Source: Fructilactobacillus cliffordii (lineage in GTDB: Bacteria > Bacillota > Bacilli > Lactobacillales > Lactobacillaceae). From it: a stretch of DNA of 64,000 nucleotides. Where the stretch lies: NCBI RefSeq assembly GCF_024029355.1, contig NZ_CP097117.1:1054001-1118000 (forward strand), in the 5' to 3' direction. Shown in pieces: positions 58,579 through 64,000 of this stretch. Numbering within the stretch: position 1 is the stretch's first letter; each line of letters begins with the position of its first letter. A model generated the notes under the pieces. It had not been told where the DNA came from and made no database searches. It saw only the letters and a list, made by a program, of their open reading frames with translations. A program made the position numbers and the translations under genes.

Positions 58579-59508
58579 ATGCGAAGAAAACAACAACAAC
58601 AGTTACTTTATGAATATTTTTCTGAATGGATTGATTTGTACAAGCGGGATGCGGTTCGTGACGTGACGTTAAATAAATATAAGGTTAGCTTAAAATGGGT
58701 ACGCCGGATTGCGCCTACGCTGTATTTAAAGGATTTATCCAAGCGTACTTACCAAGAAATTATCAATGAATATGCCATTACGCATGAACACCAAACCACT
58801 TTGGATTTTCACCATCAAATTAAAGGAGCAATTTTGGACGCTGTGGATGAAGGCCTAATCCCCACCAATCCGACTAGAAATGCAGTTGTAAAGGGAAAAG
58901 TCCCGCGAAATAAGAAACCCAAATTTTTAAACGAAGCGGAGTTAAAAAAACTAATTCATCAGTTGGATCTCGGCAACGAAATTAATTGGGATTGGTTTTT
59001 GTTATTGATCATTAAGACGGGACTCCGATTTTCAGAAGCCCTTGCCGTTACCCCGGACGATTTTGATTTTAAAGACCAGATGCTCCGCATTAATAAAACT
59101 TGGGATTATAAATCACTACACGGTGGCTTTCAAAAAACCAAAAATGAATCATCCATTCGCAGCATTCGGATTGATTGGCGGTTAGCCATGCAGTTTTCCC
59201 AATTAATTACTGTTATTCCTAAAGATCAACCAATATTCATTTCGGACAAACGAGTTTTCAATTCCACGGTTAACCAACACCTGAGAATGTTGTGCAAGAA
59301 AGCCGATATTCCAATTATTACCATCCACGGATTACGCCATACCCATGCGTCATTACTGTTGTTTGGCAACGTTTCAATTGCTACGGTTGCTCAGCGATTG
59401 GGTCATTCCAGCATTACTACCACGCAGGAAACTTATATTCATATCATCCGGGAATTGGAAGCAAAGGATGGTGAAAGAATCATGGATGAAATGGCCAAGC
59501 TGGTCTGA
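58579..59508 (+). CDS. Tyrosine recombinase associated with hsdS inversion
   Basis: A 309-residue tyrosine recombinase. It has an N-terminal SAM-like DNA-binding domain (about 5-100) and a catalytic domain with Arg in TGLRFSEAL, HGLRHTH (His-x-x-Arg), the LGHSS histidine and the nucleophile Tyr in QETYIHI near the end. Recombinases of this type lie beside hsdS genes in lactobacilli and streptococci (for example CreX/PsrA) and invert hsdS segments. It starts at ATG 58579 behind TAGGAG and lies between the two hsdS halves, inside the segment bounded by the 24-bp inverted repeats. It appears intact, unlike hsdM. Confidence 0.9.
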   Translation: MRRKQQQQLLYEYFSEWIDLYKRDAVRDVTLNKYKVSLKWVRRIAPTLYLKDLSKRTYQEIINEYAITHEHQTTLDFHHQIKGAILDAVDEGLIPTNPTRNAVVKGKVPRNKKPKFLNEAELKKLIHQLDLGNEINWDWFLLLIIKTGLRFSEALAVTPDDFDFKDQMLRINKTWDYKSLHGGFQKTKNESSIRSIRIDWRLAMQFSQLITVIPKDQPIFISDKRVFNSTVNQHLRMLCKKADIPIITIHGLRHTHASLLLFGNVSIATVAQRLGHSSITTTQETYIHIIRELEAKDGERIMDEMAKLV

Positions 59509-59617
59509 ATGAAATTATCCCATTTTTTGAGTTTCGGTAGTTTGTTTTCGGTCTTTCAAGCCGGTTTTTTAACTTTTTCTGGTTCTAATTAGTATGAAAG
59601 TGAGTTAATTAGATCCA

Positions 59618-60217
59618 TCAATTACAGTCAATTAAGGACCGGGACAACCATTGGTGTGGCACTACTTTGAAAGGATGAAGTAGTTCTGACTTACGCTTTT
59701 TGACAGTGATAACTTGATTGATTTTTTCAAACAAGGTACCAATCTTTTCTTGTTCAGAAAAGGAAGGCATAGTAAGTGCAATTTTTTCTAACGCACCTTT
59801 ATTTAATTTTGCTCGTCCCGCACCCGTGAGGTAGGACTTAATGTCAACGTTTTTTAAACTATTGCCAATGAACGAGTGATGGGCAATTTGTTCCTTGGGT
59901 GCCAAGATATGGGCATGGTTATTCACCCAAATTTTGCCAGTAACGAGCTGGATGGGATAATCATTTAGGTCGCTAGCTCCATCTTCTGCAATCAAAATGA
60001 GTTTCCCCTTGTGAGTAAAGCCAGTAACATAATCCTGGATACCATTAGCACCATAATAGGGCGTGTCTCCAGCTCTCCGGCGATTTTTGGTGATGGGAAC
60101 CCTTAATTTATCCAAGTTGATGGTGACATTGTTTAATTTTTGGCGTTGCCAATTTTCAGAAAAGTCATGAAATCGAATTTCTGGAAATAAATCTGTTTTT
60201 TCTTCATTTAGCTCCAT
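59618..60217 (-). CDS. Truncated HsdS: first target-recognition half
   Basis: 199 residues from ATG 60217. The first recognition domain is complete (PEIRFHDFSENWQRQKL through SFSEQEKIG), then the central helix FEKINQVITVKKRK ends at residue 176. After the inverted repeat, 23 unrelated residues and a stop follow, so the second recognition domain is absent in this orientation. Half-length HsdS proteins can sometimes dimerise, but the broken hsdM makes activity unlikely. Inversion between 59689-59712 and 57832-57855 would give a 393-residue HsdS of normal size. Confidence 0.85.
   Translation of the reverse strand: MELNEEKTDLFPEIRFHDFSENWQRQKLNNVTINLDKLRVPITKNRRRAGDTPYYGANGIQDYVTGFTHKGKLILIAEDGASDLNDYPIQLVTGKIWVNNHAHILAPKEQIAHHSFIGNSLKNVDIKSYLTGAGRAKLNKGALEKIALTMPSFSEQEKIGTLFEKINQVITVKKRKSELLHPFKVVPHQWLSRSLIDCN
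59689..59712 (-). repeat. Inverted repeat IR-R within hsdS sequences
   Basis: The perfect inverted copy of 57832-57855; it marks where the truncated hsdS loses homology to full-length HsdS. Confidence 0.88.
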
Positions 60218-60665
60218 TTTTTACTCCATTTCTTTTTGAAAATACATAATTGATAAACGTAGTCCACGATGATAATTAGTGCTGGAATAAAATTATTATC
60301 AGCAAATGTAGCGACTAATTTATTGTTTAAATTATAATTATTGTTACTACATAAAGCAAGAGATTACTGGGATCCTTACGTAGTCATTAATCAGGTAAAG
60401 AGCAGGAGTATAAACAGGATTAAAATTTGGTATGCGTTGATTAAAAATAAATGATGGATATAAAAAAAGAAAAGGTTTCATAGATTCTTTAAGCTTAAAT
60501 AAATTTCATAATCAAAAGAAAAAGCAATTTACCGATTAACTTAGGTAAATTGCTTTTTGGCTATTTATGTTTAGATATTTAATTTTAAGGCGAAAAAAGA
60601 TTAGCAATGAAAATGATGGACTACTTAAGCGATAGTAAGTTAGATTTCTAAACTTATCCTCGCCA
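60218..60665. other. AT-rich gap between hsdS and hsdM remnants
   Basis: 448 bases with no credible gene. A bidirectional terminator (AAAAAGCAATTTACC and GGTAAATTGCTTTTT, 60519-60558) separates the hsdM remnant from hsdS. That would cut hsdS off from hsdM transcription and suggests further rearrangement. Confidence 0.6.
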
Positions 60666-61632
60666 TTATTTCAATACCTTTTTCAGTAATTCCAGTGTTT
60701 TTTGTGCTTCTGGATTGGTCCCAACTAGCTCATCCATCATCATTTTAATCTCAGCAGTTAATTCTGCTTCCTGCTGGTCTAATTCATGCATATCATCAAC
60801 GAGCTTTTGCACATCGACCGGTGGTTCTTCTTCAAAGGTATCAACGTAGCGAGGAATGTTGAGGTTGTAATCATTTTCTACAATTTCGTCCATCGAAGCT
60901 ACGTGGGCATATTTATCGACGTCTTCACGATCTAAATAGGTTTTGACAATCTTATCAATATCTTGTTTACGTAACTTATTGCTGTTCTTGGCCTTTTCAA
61001 ATCCCTTGGAGGCATCAATAAGAAGTTAAAATTTGAGCCATGATTTCAGAAACCTCACGGGGAGTGTAGAATTCTCCGGCTTTTTCTCCGGAATTAGCGG
61101 CAAACATTCCAATCAGATATCCGTACAGATCACCGAGTACGTCAGAGTCTTCTTCCAGTTCAATTGAACCCATTAGGTTAATCATGTTGGTGATGGTGGC
61201 CGTCCTGGCTTGGGGATTATTTCCGAGGCGAGTTGAAGTTAAATCCATGTCAGCAAAAATGCCAGCGAAGACTGTTTTAGCTTTGGGAGCAATTCCTTGA
61301 TTGAAACGAGTTAAAGCATCTGACATCATCATGACGTTAAAGTTATCCGTATTAATGGCCTGTTACCAGTCAGAAAATAAATCACCCGGTTGAATTACAT
61401 AACCAAGGTTGTCTTGCATATATTTGGCTACTTGTTGTTTATCCTTTTGCCAAATTTCAGCCCAGCTGGTTCCTTGATAAATGGATTGGACCCAATTTTG
61501 AGCTTTATCAGAGAGATATTTATAGAACGTAATTACAAAAATGTAGTTTTTGTATTCGGATGGTTCGATTTTCCCACGTGTTTCATTTAACGTTTTCCAT
61601 ACGAGGGATTTTTTATTTTCGCTTAATACCAT
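60666..61632 (-). pseudogene. hsdM remnant (type I DNA methyltransferase), nonsense and internal deletion
   Basis: From ATG 61632 the N-terminal domain (KKSLVWKTLNETRGKIEPSE) is open to a TAA at 61363-61365. It continues in the same frame (QAINTDNFNVMMMSDALTRF) to EFYTPREVSEIMAQILTSY. There it jumps, out of frame, to the C-terminal part (IDASKGFEKAKNSNKLR, NDYNLNIPRYVDTFEEE), ending at 60666. The SAM-binding and NPPF catalytic region, normally some 200 residues, is deleted at about 61,020. The gene is dead. No hsdR is present in this window. Confidence 0.9.
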
Positions 61633-61778
61633 AATTTTCCTTCATTTCTGTTCTCTAATTAACTAATTGGGGAGTTATTTAATAATTATAGCAGATGCTA
61701 AATGATATTTATTTAATTGTATTAATTTTATTCTTTAATTCGTAATTATTATTACTATAAAAATGAGGAGAGAATTAT

Positions 61779-62318
61779 TTGGAAACTACAACCACGCAAC
61801 AAGGATTTGACTTTTTGCTGGAGGGTGATCATGAGGTCGTCATATATGGAGTGCTGAAGCGGTTGAATGTTCGGCCTTTTCACACTTACTATCATGATTT
61901 AGTTCAAGAAGGTCGGTTGGCATTTGTTAGTGCGTATGAAAAATATCTGCACGAACGGAGTAATCAAAAGCAGATGTTGGGTTACATTTATCAGTCGGTC
62001 AAATGGAAATTGTTGGATGTGTTACGCAAACAACAACGTGACACCACGAAAATCGTAGAGGGGTTAGAGGACCTTCTGAGCAGCCTTTAATTTAACGACC
62101 AGTCCTCGGATGATGAGGAGACTAAAATTTGCCTAGAACTAGTTTTAAGTCATCTAACGGGTCAAGAACAACGTTTAATGCACCTGTTATACATAGAATG
62201 GAAAACGATGCCTGTGGTTGCATCTGAACTATAAGTATCGCGGAAAACGCTATATCAATGGCGGAAACGTATCCAGCAAAAATTAACTTCAATTCTAGGG
62301 AATACAGTTACGAGCTAA
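61779..62318 (+). pseudogene. Sigma-70-family (SigH/ComX/YvrI-like) sigma factor gene with two nonsense codons
   Basis: From TTG 61779 behind GAGGAG the 180-codon frame reads as a small sigma factor. Region 2-like sequence (FHTYYHDLVQEGRLAFVSAY, GYIYQSVKWKLLDVLRKQQR) is followed by a region 4-like helix-turn-helix (LTGQEQRLMHLLYIEW, SRKTLYQWRKRI). TAA codons interrupt it at codon 104 (62088-62090) and codon 152 (62232-62234, inside region 4). The frame otherwise stays open to TAA 62316-62318. Expressed alone, the first 103 residues would lack promoter -35 recognition. The gene lies directly before DUF1659/DUF2922 genes, a known neighbourhood for YvrI-type sigma genes. Confidence 0.78.
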
Positions 62319-62832
62319 AACGTTACTAATAGATGTAAGGGTTGGCCAATCACTTATCACTAAATTAAAAACACAGAGTAGAATGGAAAAAAAGTTGGTT
62401 AAAAACGACCGCAACGTACACGATGGTAGGAGTAGGACATGAAAAGGGATTACGTCGAGGGTTTTCGAATTTAACTCTTGATCTGACTACTGACCAAGTG
62501 ACAGAATTCGGTAGCATTTTAGCGGAACTAACTGGTGACACGGTGGAAAAGGTAGTATTGAACGACACTAATGTAATCGCTGAATAACAGGAGGAAAATA
62601 CATGAAAATTTTAGAATTAGTATTTAAGACAGAACAACACAAGGTCCGGACGTTACAACTAAACTATGCGAATCAAAATTTGGAAGCGGATAAGGTCCAG
62701 GATTTGATGAAACGGATTTCTGATTTAGATATGTTTAAGAATGATGGCATTAATCTTTATGCCACTCCGGTTGCGGCGAGATATGCAGAAAATAGTAAGT
62801 ATCCGATTTTTGGAGATGTTAAACAAGTAGCA
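62313..62832 (+). repeat. Direct repeat B: sigma-gene tail, DUF1659 and DUF2922 (copy 2)
   Basis: Same orientation and order as 57228-57746. The two copies flank the type I restriction relic. Confidence 0.8.
62383..62587 (+). pseudogene. DUF1659 gene with frameshifted start (copy 2)
   Basis: The body (KKSWLKTTATYTMVGVGHEK to NDTNVIAE, 62387-62587) is open and matches the intact copy. The start ATG at 62383-62385 is followed by one extra G (ATGGAAAAAAAG instead of ATGAAAAAAAG), putting it out of frame. The ribosome site is also altered (GAGTAG instead of GAGGAG, with about seven bases lost before the ATG). Expression is therefore doubtful. Confidence 0.75.
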
Positions 62833-62835
62833 TAG
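62602..62835 (+). CDS. DUF2922 protein (intact copy)
   Basis: A 77-residue DUF2922 family protein (MKILELVFKTEQHKVRTLQL and so on), a small protein of unknown function. It starts at ATG 62602 behind AGGAGG. It is the intact counterpart of the broken copy at 57522-57746 and follows a frameshifted DUF1659 gene. A terminator ends the unit. Confidence 0.8.
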   Translation: MKILELVFKTEQHKVRTLQLNYANQNLEADKVQDLMKRISDLDMFKNDGINLYATPVAARYAENSKYPIFGDVKQVA

Positions 62836-62849
62836 TTTAAAATGAATAA

Positions 62850-62881
62850 GAAGCCTACGAAATTAATTTCGTGGGCTTTTT
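62850..62881 (+). terminator. Terminator after DUF2922 copy 2
   Basis: AAGCCTACGAAAT and ATTTCGTGGGCTTTTT around TA. Confidence 0.75.
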
Positions 62882-62947
62882 AATGTTAAAATATAACTAT
62901 TTAATTGTAATAAACTTAATGGAATAATAAAGAAAGGATTTAATTAC

Positions 62948-64000
62948 TTGGTTAACGATAAAATATATTTATTAGTTATTGGAAATGGTTTTGATTTACA
63001 GTGTGGTTTGAAAACTAGTTTTGCTAGTTACTTAAATAAAGTTTTAGAAACAGCTCGTAAGGAAATTGATGATATAGACAAGACATTTAGTGATTTAAAA
63101 CAATTTAATGATATTGATTTAGGAGTAGTTAGTACTGATAAAAATAATAAGAATTATTTTATTGGACAGATAAGAAATCATATTTCGATAGAATTATATG
63201 GTAAAACGACTACAAATTATTTTGATTCCTTTTATGATAATCTAAAGAATTTTGATAAATCTTTTTTCAAAATGTATTTTATATTTTTAAAGTTTAACAA
63301 TAAAGAAAGTAGAAATTGGGCTGATGTAGAAAAAGAACTAAGTACATTAATTACTACCGGTTTTTTCGTTGATCTGTTTAATACGATCTGTATTATTAAA
63401 GATGCTATTACTAATTATAGTGAAGATGACATAGAGAAAAAAATTGGTTCAAATAAGAGCGTTTTGATATATGTGTATTTGTTAATCAACATATGTGGTT
63501 ATAAAATTAAAGAAAATTCTGCCAATTATTTTATTAATTTTTTAATGGGTGAACTTAATAAATTTGAACATAATTTAGGAACGTATATTGAAGATCAGAT
63601 AAATTCTAAAAAAGAATATTATGTATCTGAATCTAATAAGTTAATTAATAAATTTAATATTGTAAATGATTTTAATGTTTTAAATTTTAACTACACTAAT
63701 CCTTTTAAATACAAAGATTATAATACTAAAACAGTTAGTAATATTCATGGTAATACCGATAATCCAATCATTGGCGTAGATACATCTGCCATTAAAAAAG
63801 CAAGTAATGATAATGTTAATGATTTGAATTTTAATGAATTTACAAAAACTTATCGAATTATGTCCAATACCGAAAATCACAAAGACATTTTACCAAATCC
63901 AGAAAACATTGATACAATTTATTTTTATGGGCATTCTTTATCCCATGCTGACTATTCTTATTTTCAATCAATTTTTGATTATTATAATTTATATGACTCC
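62948..64000 (+). CDS. AbiH-family abortive infection protein (3' end outside window)
   Basis: The first 351 codons of an AbiH-type phage-defence protein. It starts at TTG 62948 behind AAAGGA (9 bases). Family landmarks are LLVIGNGFDLQCGLKTSF (about residues 8-25), NWADVEKEL (about 122-130), VLNFNYTNP (about 245-253), SNIHGN (about 265-270) and FYGHSLSHADYSYFQSIFD (about 325-343). The gene is far more AT-rich than the core genome, consistent with transfer. The mechanism of AbiH is not known. No stop is reached before base 64000. It lies next to the decayed type I restriction locus, so the region behaves like a defence island. Confidence 0.88.
   Translation, partial: MVNDKIYLLVIGNGFDLQCGLKTSFASYLNKVLETARKEIDDIDKTFSDLKQFNDIDLGVVSTDKNNKNYFIGQIRNHISIELYGKTTTNYFDSFYDNLKNFDKSFFKMYFIFLKFNNKESRNWADVEKELSTLITTGFFVDLFNTICIIKDAITNYSEDDIEKKIGSNKSVLIYVYLLINICGYKIKENSANYFINFLMGELNKFEHNLGTYIEDQINSKKEYYVSESNKLINKFNIVNDFNVLNFNYTNPFKYKDYNTKTVSNIHGNTDNPIIGVDTSAIKKASNDNVNDLNFNEFTKTYRIMSNTENHKDILPNPENIDTIYFYGHSLSHADYSYFQSIFDYYNLYDS

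Noticed and set aside
62365..62568. Minus-strand ORF conserved between the two DUF1659 copies (also at 57275-57487)
   Set aside because: It is the antisense shadow of the DUF1659 gene. Its conservation follows from the duplication.

Overview
The window looks like the chromosome of a heterofermentative lactic acid bacterium of the family Lactobacillaceae. The evidence is moderate GC, AGGAGG-type ribosome sites, a KxYKxGKxW/LPxTG adhesin, an LtaS-type lipoteichoic acid synthase, Spx, OppABCDF, CcpA-type cre sites, a mannitol 2-dehydrogenase-like enzyme and a protein strongly resembling the isoleucine 2-epimerase of Lentilactobacillus. The genus cannot be fixed from sequence alone.

About 1-46 kb is mostly intact core metabolism and transport: nucleotidase (partial), Spx, HAD phosphatase, nucleoside hydrolase, ferredoxin-NADP reductase, LtaS, MerR regulator, one tRNA, CorA, an autolysin/TerC/thioredoxin/NhaC operon, an Apf-like LysM protein, an FGGY kinase with glycerol dehydrogenase, TyrRS, a GRP sugar transporter, RlmD, FetAB, the opp operon, a mannitol dehydrogenase operon, a fused ribokinase/ribose-5-phosphate isomerase, isoleucine epimerase and Amt. 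An AT-rich single-gene Abi protein (25-26 kb) interrupts this.

The most interesting layer in the core is regulatory. Three transcription units begin with a short, well-translated leader peptide rich in one amino-acid class, followed by competing hairpins and an intrinsic terminator just before the structural gene. They are an Ile-Ile-Ile leader before a PTS_EIIC_2-type membrane protein (about 1.9-2.2 kb), a Ser/Thr-rich leader before a SteT-like Ser/Thr permease (about 10.55-10.85 kb), and a Val/Ile/Leu-rich leader before isoleucine 2-epimerase (44.3-44.6 kb, minus strand). The first two share an identical 13-nt element. Together they look like a family of ribosome-mediated attenuators controlling amino-acid uptake and racemisation. 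Other visible control includes a perfect WalR box before the Apf-like gene and cre sites at three sugar loci.

About 46-64 kb is an accessory region with surface and defence genes and heavy gene decay. It holds two GIY-YIG/DUF4357 paralogues (one broken by a nonsense codon, the other lacking the catalytic Arg), a 2245-residue Mub-like adhesin with near-identical 606-bp repeats, and a baeRF protein. It also holds a duplicated sigma/DUF1659/DUF2922 module whose two copies have decayed in complementary genes, and a relic type I restriction-modification locus between the copies. In that relic, two hsdS halves around a tyrosine recombinase share a 24-bp in-phase inverted repeat, so that inversion would rebuild a 393-codon HsdS, although hsdM is destroyed. 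The window ends inside an AbiH-family defence gene.
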